DNA of 64,000 nucleotides, taken from assembly GCA_900315565.1 (NCBI GenBank), contig OMZS01000005.1, positions 56,482 through 120,481 on the forward strand, read 5' to 3'. This stretch comes from an uncultured Prevotellaceae bacterium (lineage in GTDB: Bacteria; Bacteroidota; Bacteroidia; Bacteroidales; Bacteroidaceae). Both the position numbers and the translations under genes were made by a program. The first letter of the stretch is position 1; each line of letters opens with the position of its first letter. Shown piece by piece: positions 42,327-49,798 of the stretch. The notes beneath the pieces were generated by a model. It made no database searches, had not been told where the DNA came from, and was given only the letters and a program-made list of their open reading frames with translations.

Positions 42327-42437
42327 TTTTTGGCCATAAAAAAGGTTTCACGGGCCGACACTTGAATTTCAAAGCTGTTGTTAGGAATTGCTTTTCTGTT
42401 TCCGTAGGTGGAAAATGCAACTCCCAGCGATACGCTA

Positions 42438-42561
42438 AAATTTTCTAGAGAATTTAAATGTATCGTCGTGAGTTATTTTTCTATTACCGTGAGATAATTT
42501 TTTATTACCGTGAGATAATTTTTTATTACCGTGGTTTACGATGAAATTTTCTAGAAAATTT
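42438..42561. repeat. Two TCTAGA palindromes flanking 21-bp repeats (dispersed family)
   Basis: 18-bp palindromes at 42438-42455 (one mismatch) and 42544-42561 (perfect) enclose three to four copies of the 21-bp unit ATTACCGTGAGATAATTTTT plus T. The unit core TATTACCGTGAG also occurs at 6674. The 42263-42645 gap contains this and two promoters only. Confidence 0.88.
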
Positions 42562-42594
42562 TTGCTCATATTGGGCATTCTCGTTTTTTTGCAT

Positions 42595-42602
42595 TAACTT
42601 TG
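42595..42602 (+). promoter_or_regulatory. -7 element of the nitroreductase gene
   Basis: TAACTTTG, with TTGG at 42571-42574 after a 20-nt gap as a near -33 match. A 12-codon leader ORF lies between it and the gene. Confidence 0.6.
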
Positions 42603-42645
42603 CACAAATAATGTCAAACAACAAATTAAATAAAGACCAGATAAA

Positions 42646-43173
42646 ATGACTGCATTCAAAGATTTAGTACAGCTGCGCCGCAGCCACCGTAAGTTCACCG
42701 ACGAGGAAATCAGTGCCGAGGATGTAAGGCTGATTCTTCGCGCCGCCCTCATGTCGCCCACGTCGAAGAGCCAGCGTGCATGGCAGTTTGTAGTGGTTGA
42801 CGACCCTATGGACATCGAGAAACTGAGCGATGCCAAAGACCTGGGAGCACAGTTTCTGAAGAACGCGCCGCTGGTGGTAGTGGTGCTGGGCGACCCTCTG
42901 CAGAACGACTGCTGGGTGGAGGATGGTTCGATAGCTGCCATCAGCATGCAGCTGCAGGCCGAAGACCTGGGGCTGGGCTCGTGCTGGGCGCAGATGCGCG
43001 GACGCGGACTGAGCGACGGCACCAGTGCCGACACCGTGATACGTGGCATTCTGGATATTCCCGAGAATTTCAGTGTGCTCTGTGCCATTGGTTTTGGCCA
43101 TAAGGCCGACGAGCGTAAGCCTCAGAACGAGGACCGCCTGAAATGGGAGAACGTACACGTTGGGAAGTGGTAA
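42646..43173 (+). CDS. Nitroreductase-family flavoprotein
   Basis: 175 residues. The FMN-binding start is FKDLVQLRRSHRKFTDEEIS, then LILRAALMSPTSKSQRAWQF, APLVVVVLGDP, VEDGSIAAISMQLQAEDLGL, GSCWAQMRG and LCAIGFGHKADERK, as in compact nitroreductases. It is an FMN-dependent NAD(P)H oxidoreductase whose natural substrate is unknown. A 12-codon ORF starting at 42611 ends in a TGA that overlaps this start codon, so translation may be coupled. A DUF2520 gene follows after a 72-nt repeat-rich gap. Confidence 0.93.
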   Translation: MTAFKDLVQLRRSHRKFTDEEISAEDVRLILRAALMSPTSKSQRAWQFVVVDDPMDIEKLSDAKDLGAQFLKNAPLVVVVLGDPLQNDCWVEDGSIAAISMQLQAEDLGLGSCWAQMRGRGLSDGTSADTVIRGILDIPENFSVLCAIGFGHKADERKPQNEDRLKWENVHVGKW

Positions 43174-43245
43174 TACGGTTTGCGGTTAACGGTTTACAGT
43201 TTATAGCTTACGGTTGACGGTTTATAGTTTACAGTTTTCGGTTCT

Positions 43246-44019
43246 ATGTACAAAGTTGTGTTGATTGGAGCTGGTAACTTGGCCACAAGCTTGGGGCATG
43301 CCCTCAAGAAGGCTGGTCACCAAGTGGTGCAGGTTTGGTCGCGCACCCAAGAGTCGGCTTCGGTCTTGGCTTCGGCTTTGCAGGCAGAGGCACTGACCGA
43401 TGTGGAGTGCATCGTGAAAGATGCCGACGTGTATGTGTTTGCACTGAAAGACTCCGCTCTGGAAAGCATCGCGCAGCAGGTGTGTCCGCCGCGCTCAAAC
43501 GGTGTGTTCCTGCATACGGCGGGCAGCATGCCCATGACGCTTTTCAGCCATTATGCTTCACACTTCGGAGTGTTCTATCCTATGCAGACTTTCTCTAAGT
43601 CCAGAGTGTTGGATTTCAACGAAATACCTCTCTTTGTAGAAGCTTCCGACGAAGTGGCTGAAACCGTTGTGACGGCCATGGCAGAGAGCATTTCAGAGCA
43701 TGTTACTCATCTCTGTTCTGCCGACCGCAAATACTTGCATTTGGCAGCAGTGTTCGCCTGCAATTTTGCAAACCACTGCTATGCACTCTCCGAACGTTTG
43801 CTTCAGGAGCATGGCCTTCCCTTTGATGTCATGCTTCCTCTCATCGACGAGACTGCCCGTAAGGTGCATCATTTGTCGCCCGTTAAGGCGCAGACAGGGC
43901 CTGCCGTTCGTTACGATGAAAACGTGATAGGCCGCCAGATGGAACTCTTGGCACACGATGCGGACATGCAGCAAATTTATGACATTTTGAGTAAAAACAT
44001 CCATAAACTTCATCAATGA
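43246..44019 (+). CDS. Rossmann-fold/DUF2520 protein (P5CR-like)
   Basis: 257 residues. The Rossmann NAD(P) motif is [20 protein letters not shown]. The middle has [25 protein letters not shown] and [14 protein letters not shown]. The C-terminal DUF2520 helical domain has AADRKYLH-like [20 protein letters not shown] and [14 protein letters not shown]. The fold is related to pyrroline-5-carboxylate reductase and ketopantoate reductase, but no activity is assigned. Its stop overlaps the next gene by 4 nt (ATGA), so the two are coupled. With kdsC and maf it forms a three-gene run that I recall as common in Bacteroidales. Confidence 0.88.
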   Translation: MYKVVLIGAGNLATSLGHALKKAGHQVVQVWSRTQESASVLASALQAEALTDVECIVKDADVYVFALKDSALESIAQQVCPPRSNGVFLHTAGSMPMTLFSHYASHFGVFYPMQTFSKSRVLDFNEIPLFVEASDEVAETVVTAMAESISEHVTHLCSADRKYLHLAAVFACNFANHCYALSERLLQEHGLPFDVMLPLIDETARKVHHLSPVKAQTGPAVRYDENVIGRQMELLAHDADMQQIYDILSKNIHKLHQ

Positions 44020-44534
44020 TACCCTACGATTTGAAAAAAATAACGGCTGTCGTATTCGACGTCGATGGGGTTCTCAGCGGCGAAACCATTCCGTTGCATC
44101 CCAACGGCGACCCCATGCGCACGGTGAACATCAAAGACGGTTATGCCCTGCAGCTGGCCAAGAAGAAAGGGCTGCACGTGGCCATTATCACAGGCGGCTA
44201 CACCGATAGTGTGCGTCTGCGCTACGAACGGCTTGGGCTGGACGACATCTACATGCGCAGTGCCGTGAAAATAAAAACCTACGACGAGTTTCTGGCTAAG
44301 TACGGCCTGAGCGACGATGAGGTGCTCTACATGGGCGACGACATTCCCGACTACGAGGTGATGAAGCGGTGCGGCTGTCCCTGCTGCCCTGCCGACGCCT
44401 GCCCCGAAATCAAAGCCATCTCCATCTACGTGAGCCATCGCAAAGGCGGTATGGGGTGTGCCCGCGATGTACTCGAGCAGGTGATGCGCGTGCAGGGCAC
44501 TTGGCTCAGCGATGCCGAGGCCTTTGGCTGGTAA
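44016..44534 (+). CDS. kdsC: KdsC-like HAD-IIIA phosphatase (KDO-8-phosphate phosphatase)
   Basis: 172 residues, the typical length. The HAD motif I is [11 protein letters not shown], motif II/III includes [13 protein letters not shown] and motif IV is [12 protein letters not shown]. It keeps the KdsC-type phrase [20 protein letters not shown]. The enzyme releases phosphate from KDO-8-P in the lipopolysaccharide core route, acting in the cytoplasm as a tetramer. Some relatives act on other sugar phosphates, so the substrate is inferred. It overlaps the DUF2520 gene by 4 nt and is followed by maf after 40 nt. Confidence 0.87.
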   Translation: MIPYDLKKITAVVFDVDGVLSGETIPLHPNGDPMRTVNIKDGYALQLAKKKGLHVAIITGGYTDSVRLRYERLGLDDIYMRSAVKIKTYDEFLAKYGLSDDEVLYMGDDIPDYEVMKRCGCPCCPADACPEIKAISIYVSHRKGGMGCARDVLEQVMRVQGTWLSDAEAFGW

Positions 44535-44574
44535 ATGGTGCTGACGAACAACTCGATAAAAGTTCTTGGTAATT

Positions 44575-45144
44575 ATGTTTAAAGGTAAAATTATTCTTTC
44601 GAGCAACTCGCCTCGCCGAAAACAACTGTTGGCGGGGCTCGACATTCCGTTTGAAGTGCGGGTGCTCGACGATATCGATGAGAGTTATCCTCCTACGCTC
44701 AGCGTGCAGGAGATTCCGCAGTACATTGCCAAGGCCAAAGCCAAGGCTTATCTGCCCACCATGGCTGCCGACGAACTGGTGATTACCGCCGACACCGTGG
44801 TGGTGCTGGGCAGTGAAGTGCTGGGCAAGCCCGCCGACCGCGACGAGGCCATCAGCATGCTCCACGAGCTGAGCGGACAAACCCACCAAGTGATTACGGG
44901 TGTATGTCTTACCACCTGCGAGCGGCAGCGTGTGTTTGGTGTGACTACCGATGTAACGTTCAAACGATTCACCGACGAGGAAATCAGTTACTATGTGGAC
45001 ACCTATCAGCCGTTCGACAAGGCCGGGGCCTACGGCATTCAGGAGTGGATAGGCTACATTGGTGTAACGGCTCTCAATGGCAGTTATTTCAATGTGATGG
45101 GACTTCCCGTACAGCGAATTTACGCTGAATTGCAACAATTTTGA
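44575..45144 (+). CDS. maf: Maf-family nucleotide pyrophosphatase
   Basis: 189 residues from the ATG at 44575; a TTG at 44566 is less likely. The Maf motif is KIILSSNSPRRKQLLAGLDI. Further landmarks are ADELVITADTVVVLGSEVLG with the catalytic Asp, KPADRDEAISMLHELSGQTH and DKAGAYGIQEWIG. These enzymes hydrolyse dTTP/UTP or modified nucleotides and may slow septum formation. It is the last gene of the DUF2520-kdsC-maf run. A candidate small RNA promoter begins 18 nt after its stop. Confidence 0.96.
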   Translation: MFKGKIILSSNSPRRKQLLAGLDIPFEVRVLDDIDESYPPTLSVQEIPQYIAKAKAKAYLPTMAADELVITADTVVVLGSEVLGKPADRDEAISMLHELSGQTHQVITGVCLTTCERQRVFGVTTDVTFKRFTDEEISYYVDTYQPFDKAGAYGIQEWIGYIGVTALNGSYFNVMGLPVQRIYAELQQF

Positions 45145-45162
45145 AAAATTATGCTGATTTTA

Positions 45163-45195
45163 TTTGGAAGATATGAATAAAAGTTTGTACCTTTG
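45163..45195 (+). promoter_or_regulatory. Promoter of a candidate small RNA
   Basis: TTTG (45163-45166), a 21-nt spacer and TACCTTTG (45188-45195) match the consensus and have no ORF downstream. Confidence 0.7.
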
Positions 45196-45201
45196 CTCTC
45201 G

Positions 45202-45294
45202 CTATTGCAGCGAGCAATAGCAAACTAGTAATTTTAATCTATATTTATCATTTTCCTGAGGAGTTTGTCTGTGAAGATAAACTCCTACTTTTTT
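45202..45294 (+). ncRNA. Candidate small RNA of about 90 nt
   Basis: The predicted start falls near 45202. The 5' hairpin GCTATTGC/GCAATAGC (45201-45208 with 45214-45221) is followed by an AT-rich linker. A 12-bp terminator stem with a GTGA loop (45259-45270, 45275-45286) precedes CTTTTTTG. No start codon with a meaningful frame lies within. I do not recognise the family. Function is unknown; it may be a trans-acting sRNA or part of a longer leader. Confidence 0.55.
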
Positions 45295-45371
45295 GCCCCT
45301 GCTTTTCTATTTTTCCTGGTTTGGTTGAGACGCTTAGGGCTTCGTGTTCCCCCAGTTTTTGTTTTAGCATG

Positions 45372-45414
45372 AAAAAACGTCACCCCATATAGTATCACTA
45401 CTGATGGGATGACG
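45372..45414 (-). terminator. Minus-strand terminator in the 45-kb intergenic region
   Basis: An 11-bp stem with one mismatch (45378-45388 with 45404-45414) is followed on the minus strand by TTTTTT. It would end a transcript from the minus-strand -7 element at 45703-45710. Confidence 0.6.
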
Positions 45415-45702
45415 ATAAACCAAAAATAAAACTAAAAATGCGATTTCGCAAAAAACTAAAACTTTTCTCAGGTATGACTATTACTTGTTTTGATTATTCC
45501 TAGTTGGTATTCTTGTTGTGTTGGTTGAGGTGTTATATTTTATGTTCGTAAATCTGAGCATTTGTTAAATCTATTTAGTCTTGTTGAATCATCTATGTGG
45601 TGTATTTTTATTTTGGTATTTTTTCTTAATAACAATTGTATCCTTATATTTTGTCGTTTCATCAACGAAGGAATGCATGTCTGTTTTGACGTTTTGTTGA
45701 TG

Positions 45703-45710
45703 CAAAGATA
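45703..45710 (-). promoter_or_regulatory. Minus-strand -7 element in the 45-kb intergenic region
   Basis: TATCTTTG on the minus strand, with CTTG 20 nt before it as a partial -33 match. A basic 40-codon frame (45540-45662) lies downstream, but nothing supports it as a gene. Otherwise 45145-46088 holds only non-coding sequence. Confidence 0.4.
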
Positions 45711-45945
45711 TGGCAATCCCTGCATTTGTGCAAGCAATAGAGAGCAGAAAAAAAGGGTGTTCATCAAAACTGACAGGTCTCTTCTGATTTCATTCATAGC
45801 CAGAAAGTGAGTTTTAGGGTTGGTGAAAGGTTAGTTCTTGGCTGTCTTGTGCAAAAGTAGCAAAAAAAATGGTTTCAGTGTATGATTAAAGTGATTTTTT
45901 TGAAGCAGAGGCTCTTTTTTGCGGTTGATGAAGAAAATGGAAGAG

Positions 45946-45975
45946 AAAAAAAAGGCTGCGGCACCGCCGCAGCTT
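45946..45975 (-). terminator. Terminator of the hemerythrin-LuxR gene
   Basis: GCTGCGGC pairs with GCCGCAGC around ACC (45955-45973), extended by weak pairs and followed on the minus strand by a run of eight or more T. It lies 114 nt after the stop. Confidence 0.82.
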
Positions 45976-46088
45976 ACGGGAAGCCCAAATAGCCAATAAC
46001 CAATAGCCAATAACCAATCACCAAGGCCCAAGGCTAAAGGGCTAAGGGCGAAAAGCGGAAAGTGGAAAATCGAAAAGGGGGGAGGAGG

Positions 46089-47042
46089 CTATAGCTTTAC
46101 ACTGGAAATATCTACCAGGTTGTTGACGATGGCATAGATGGTGAGGCCAGCGGGGGAATGAATTTGCAGTTTTCGGGCGATGTTGCGCCGGTGAGTAATC
46201 ACGGTGTTGATGCTGATGCAGAGATGGTCGGCTATCTCTTTGTTCGACATGCCCTGCACCAAACTGATGATGACGTCTTTCTCGCGGTCGCTGAGCATTT
46301 CGTTGTTATTGCTCTGACTGATCATCTTTGAGATTTTCACCGACACGTCGTTCTGCTTCGTTTTCCTTTCCAGCCGGCGGATGGCCGGAATGAATATTTC
46401 TTCCTCCACCGATGCGTGGTGGGCGAGCCACTCCTCGTTGTTGTAAATGTCGTAGAGAGTGGCAGTGAGTTGGTTGTTGTGAAGGCCGTCGGAGGGAAGG
46501 TATTTGATGATAATGTTTTTCAGCTCGCGCACCTTATGGTCGGTTTGTCCGTGGTGTTTCGAGAAAGTCTCAATGTCGTAATCGTCGGTTGCCTGATTGT
46601 TGAGCAGAGCGTCAACGTATGGGAACACCATTTTTTCCTCATATTTCATGTGTACACGAATCTCGTGGGCATACTCGTCGTAAAGGCGCAGAATGAGCCG
46701 TGCCAGGTTGTCGTTCTCGTCAAGAGCCTCCACCAGTTCCTTGCGGATGAAGGGCAACTGAAAGTCCAGATAGTACTCGTGGCTGGCCTTCAGATAGTGA
46801 ATGAGTGTGGGAATGGAGATGCGCTCGTTCTCGTCTAAGTCCTTGTGACCGTTGATGGAGAAATTCACTACCGCAAGGAAGGTGTAGGTGTCCACATTCT
46901 GTTCTTCGCACACTTCTCGCACGGTCTTGTCGCCGAAACCCAGGTTAATGCCGAATCGGCCGAGGCTTTGCAGTATGTTGTAATTGTCGGCGATGAGCGA
47001 AATCATCTTATCGTCGGCTTCGTACATTTTCTGGTTTTTCAT
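46089..47042 (-). CDS. Hemerythrin-like domain fused to LuxR-type HTH regulator
   Basis: 317 residues. The N-terminus (about 15-60, LGRFGINLGFGDKTVREVCE) resembles the ScdA/RIC N-terminal DUF542, without its usual cysteines. Residues about 75-225 form a hemerythrin-like four-helix bundle with His/Glu ligand phrases: SHEYYLDFQLPFI, VHMKYEEKMVFPY, FSKHHGQTDHKVRE and HHASVEEEIFIPAI. The C-terminus (about 250-317) is a LuxR/NarL HTH: LSDREKDVIISLVQGMSNKE and NTVITHRRNIARKLQ. A diiron centre coupled to DNA binding suggests a cytoplasmic sensor for oxygen, nitric oxide or peroxide. It is divergent from a second LuxR-type gene with a closely similar HTH. Targets are unknown. Confidence 0.87.
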   Translation of the reverse strand: MKNQKMYEADDKMISLIADNYNILQSLGRFGINLGFGDKTVREVCEEQNVDTYTFLAVVNFSINGHKDLDENERISIPTLIHYLKASHEYYLDFQLPFIRKELVEALDENDNLARLILRLYDEYAHEIRVHMKYEEKMVFPYVDALLNNQATDDYDIETFSKHHGQTDHKVRELKNIIIKYLPSDGLHNNQLTATLYDIYNNEEWLAHHASVEEEIFIPAIRRLERKTKQNDVSVKISKMISQSNNNEMLSDREKDVIISLVQGMSNKEIADHLCISINTVITHRRNIARKLQIHSPAGLTIYAIVNNLVDISSVKL

Positions 47043-47085
47043 CTTTTTTCGCTACCTATTTATAATTATTCGGTGCAAAATTATG

Positions 47086-47093
47086 AATTTTTT
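47086..47093 (-). promoter_or_regulatory. -7 element of the hemerythrin-LuxR gene
   Basis: Minus-strand TAATTTTG lies 44 nt before the start codon. A 9-bp inverted repeat (TACCTATTT 47053-47061, AAATAGGTA 47114-47122) brackets it and could be an operator. Confidence 0.5.
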
Positions 47094-47136
47094 GGTAAAA
47101 TTACAATCATAAAAAATAGGTATTTTGGCTTTTTCT

Positions 47137-47167
47137 TTTGTTTTTCGCCCGCTAATTTGTACCTTTG
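47137..47167 (+). promoter_or_regulatory. Promoter of the degenerate-receiver LuxR gene
   Basis: TTTG (47137-47140), a 19-nt spacer and TACCTTTG (47160-47167) match the consensus, 13 nt before the ATG at 47180. Confidence 0.72.
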
Positions 47168-47179
47168 TAGCGATAATAA

Positions 47180-47785
47180 ATGGAACTTATGACACAAGGA
47201 CGCCCCAAAATAGCTATTGTTGACCCCAACACGCTTGCCGCGATAGGGCTGAAAAACATTCTGCTTCATGTGATGCCCATTGCCACTGTCGATGTGTATG
47301 GCTCGTTTGCCGAACTGCTGACAGGGAAGCTGGACGAGTATTACCATTATTTCGTGGCCATAAACATTGTGTTGGAAAACCGTCAGTTCTTTTCCGAGCG
47401 GCGAGCCAAGACCATTGTACTCACGTTGTCGCTCGACGGGGGGAGCCAGTTGGCCGAGTTCCATAGCCTTTGCATCAATGTGTCGGAAGAAACGCTGGTG
47501 AAAAACCTTCTCATAATGGAACAGCATGCCCACCGTGGGGGCAAGAATCTTCCCCAGCTGCCCCGTGCCTTGCAAAGCAAAATTCTCACCGACCGCGAGA
47601 TTGAGGTGATGAGCCTCATTGTGCAGGGACTCATCAACAAGGAGATTGCTGACAAACTGAACATCGGCCTCTCTACCGTCATCACCCACCGCAAGAACAT
47701 CATGGACAAACTAGGTGTAAAGTCTGTCTCAGCACTCACCATCTATGCCGTAATGCACGGATACGTGGATATCAACAAAATATAG
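47180..47785 (+). CDS. LuxR/NarL-type regulator with degenerate receiver domain
   Basis: 201 residues. The first 125 residues have the length and start (PKIAIVDPNTLAAIGLKNIL) of a response-regulator receiver. The phosphoacceptor position reads FVAINIVLEN, with Asn instead of Asp, so phosphorylation is unlikely. The C-terminal HTH, LTDREIEVMSLIVQGLINKE then STVITHRKNIMDKLG, is close to that of the divergent hemerythrin-LuxR protein. No histidine kinase lies nearby. It probably works as an orphan, phosphorylation-independent regulator, maybe forming mixed dimers or sharing sites with its neighbour. The ATG at 47189 is an alternative start. Confidence 0.87.
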   Translation: MELMTQGRPKIAIVDPNTLAAIGLKNILLHVMPIATVDVYGSFAELLTGKLDEYYHYFVAINIVLENRQFFSERRAKTIVLTLSLDGGSQLAEFHSLCINVSEETLVKNLLIMEQHAHRGGKNLPQLPRALQSKILTDREIEVMSLIVQGLINKEIADKLNIGLSTVITHRKNIMDKLGVKSVSALTIYAVMHGYVDINKI

Positions 47786-47902
47786 CTTTTTCTTTGGCTT
47801 CTTTTTGCGGAATCAGGACTCTAATGTGTGCTCTATTATTATCCACATAGAGTTTCCTTGACTTGCTGCACTTTATTCTAAGGTTGAAATGCAATGTTAT
47901 TT

Positions 47903-48355
47903 CTAAGGCCTTTCAATTCCTTCTTGCCTAATTGTGATTTCACCGTAAGTTCTCGGCGGATTCAGTTCTCTGTTGTACAGCCAAGTAACAATTGTTTCAT
48001 GGCGTTCGTAGGGAGCATTGTTGGGAAATACATGAATTATCATGAATCCATCCTCACTGTTAGAAGCTACAATTTCATACCATTCGGTTTTGTATATAAT
48101 TAGGTTTCCGTGCAATGGCTCTGAGCTTAGTTCACTTAGCGAATTGCCAACAGTTCTCAATGTGTCATCGCGGAAAATAGAAGCCACTTTGGGTGACCAG
48201 ATAGAGTCAGTGTTTTCATCTGGGCCAAATACAAGTTCTGATGGTTGATAGTCGTACATGGTAATTCTTCCAAAGCCACCATCTATTGTTTCTTCTGATT
48301 GTCCGCAGGCTGCCAGTAAAATGGCAGAAAAAATGTGAAATAATAATTTTTTCAT
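47903..48355 (-). CDS. Small lipoprotein of unknown function
   Basis: 150 residues with lipobox ILLAAC at residues 12-17, so it is probably anchored in the envelope. The mature part has ETIDGGFGRITMYDYQPSEL, IIYKTEWYEIVASNSEDGFM and ETIVTWLYNRELNPP, a compact beta-rich layout. No family is recognised. It is the last gene of an AT-rich operon, 6 nt after the Spi-like lipoprotein gene and behind a DUF3244 gene. By position it might be an inhibitor, immunity-like or adaptor protein; this is only inference. Confidence 0.7.
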   Translation of the reverse strand: MKKLLFHIFSAILLAACGQSEETIDGGFGRITMYDYQPSELVFGPDENTDSIWSPKVASIFRDDTLRTVGNSLSELSSEPLHGNLIIYKTEWYEIVASNSEDGFMIIHVFPNNAPYERHETIVTWLYNRELNPPRTYGEITIRQEGIERP

Positions 48356-48361
48356 TTTAAG

Positions 48362-49231
48362 TTATTTTCTCACGCCTGTAATTGTTCGGATGTTATACCT
48401 GTAATTGTCGTAATTAGTGTTCATACTTATCAATAATGAGTCTCTGGCATCAAAGACACCGCTAAGATAGTATTTATCCATATAATTTCCTCCATATCCC
48501 ATATTACAAAGTATGTAATATTGTTTTTCAATAATGGTTTGGAGAAGTTCGTGATTTTTGGGATTCCATAATGTTTTTTTCCTTGATTTAATCTGTAATC
48601 CATGGGCTAGCCACATGTGGCTACTGTAATCTTGAGTCCATTTTACTTTACATAGCTCTATGCTCCCGTCTTTATATATCTTGTTCGTTGTTTCCAATGG
48701 TGAATATCGAACAATTACACTATTTGTGTTTTTTTTAGTATTGTTAGTAATGGTATTATTGGTAGTGTCCGTCTGATTTCCATAAATAAATTTGAGATGA
48801 TTTTTTAGTATTGTCAAAAAAATTCTTGTGTCGGTTTCGTCTGTAATTGAATCGGGGTTTAGCCTTCCTTCTAAACTAAGTGCATAGAGGTCTGGTTCTC
48901 GAATGTCGCTTGACATTATGGCATATCCGTCGTTTTTACCAAAATTAAAGACGTATATTTCTGGTATGCTATCACATCCAGAACGGGTCGTAGCCATTCC
49001 TGTGCTGTATCTACTTGTAATGTTGAAGTCGTGGTTTTGGCTTGCTCGTGTGTTATTTAACTTTATGTCCATGATGATTTTTTGAAGGTTTTGTTCTGCC
49101 TCGTCCAAACTTATATACTTTTTTTGTGGTTGCCAATAGTTAGATGAGTCTGAATGTTTTACTTCTATTATATCAGTATTGCATGCTGTTATAATAGAAA
49201 CGGTTGTGATTAGTATAATTGCTTTTTTCAT
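48362..49231 (-). CDS. Lipoprotein with Spi/C10-propeptide-like region, no peptidase domain
   Basis: 289 residues with lipobox SIITAC. After a low-complexity stretch, residues about 92-125 read PEIYVFNFGKNDGYAIMSSD then LYALSLEGRL, the pattern of the Spi/streptopain propeptide domain of C10 cysteine peptidases. The following part has KVKWTQDYSS and MGYGGNYMDKYY. The catalytic Cys/His blocks of C10 peptidases (such as CVA and GHAW phrases) are not visible. It may be a free-standing propeptide-type inhibitor or a decayed peptidase. It lies between DUF3244 and a small lipoprotein gene in one operon. Base composition is AT-rich. Confidence 0.6.
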   Translation of the reverse strand: MKKAIILITTVSIITACNTDIIEVKHSDSSNYWQPQKKYISLDEAEQNLQKIIMDIKLNNTRASQNHDFNITSRYSTGMATTRSGCDSIPEIYVFNFGKNDGYAIMSSDIREPDLYALSLEGRLNPDSITDETDTRIFLTILKNHLKFIYGNQTDTTNNTITNNTKKNTNSVIVRYSPLETTNKIYKDGSIELCKVKWTQDYSSHMWLAHGLQIKSRKKTLWNPKNHELLQTIIEKQYYILCNMGYGGNYMDKYYLSGVFDARDSLLISMNTNYDNYRYNIRTITGVRK

Positions 49232-49287
49232 AATCCTAATTTTGATTTATTAATGAATAAAGGGTGTTGTTTAATTACTTTTAAGAG

Positions 49288-49647
49288 CTATAATGTGATA
49301 TTTCCAATAAATACAATTCTATTGGATACGAGTTGTATTTCATATTCTCCTTCAAGGTGCTCTGGCAACACAATCTGTGTGGTCGTTGAACTAATGATGG
49401 TTGAATACTCTTGCTCGTTGTCTTTTACCAACGTTAGGATGTATTCGGTATGACTTGATTCGAATGTCAAGGTATGGCCATCTTGGTACAAAATCGGAAT
49501 GCGCACAGGTGCGTGTGGAATGTAAGGAACAGAACCGGTCTGGTTGATAATTTGTAACGTCAAATTGACTTTTTCTTGTTCGCCATTTGCAAAACTTAAG
49601 GTAGTGCAGAACGATAACAGCAAAAATGTTAATAGTTTCTTTTTCAT
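49288..49647 (-). CDS. DUF3244-type small secreted protein
   Basis: 119 residues from the ATG at 49647; a TTG at 49683 falls inside the promoter. Signal peptide to about TLSFA. The mature part is a single beta-sandwich-like domain: VRIPILYQDGHTLTFESSHT, YILTLVKDNEQEYSTIISST and IVLPEHLEGEYEIQLVSNRI, ending in a short strand. This matches the DUF3244 family of Bacteroidales. I recall family members near C10 peptidases but have not checked this. It is the first gene of the AT-rich operon with Spi-like and small lipoproteins. It is probably periplasmic or secreted. Confidence 0.78.
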   Translation of the reverse strand: MKKKLLTFLLLSFCTTLSFANGEQEKVNLTLQIINQTGSVPYIPHAPVRIPILYQDGHTLTFESSHTEYILTLVKDNEQEYSTIISSTTTQIVLPEHLEGEYEIQLVSNRIVFIGNITL

Positions 49648-49680
49648 TTGATTGTACTTTTTGTTGATTATAATGGTCGG

Positions 49681-49688
49681 CAAAAGTA
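49681..49688 (-). promoter_or_regulatory. -7 element of the DUF3244 operon
   Basis: Minus-strand TACTTTTG lies 33 nt before the ATG at 49647. Confidence 0.55.
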
Positions 49689-49798
49689 CAATATGTTTTT
49701 GGATTATTTTTTGGAATTGAGGAAAGAGATTTTACTCAAATTTTACTAGTCCTAAATGGTTGATTTTTAATTCAATACAAGAAAAAAAGTGTGATTGC

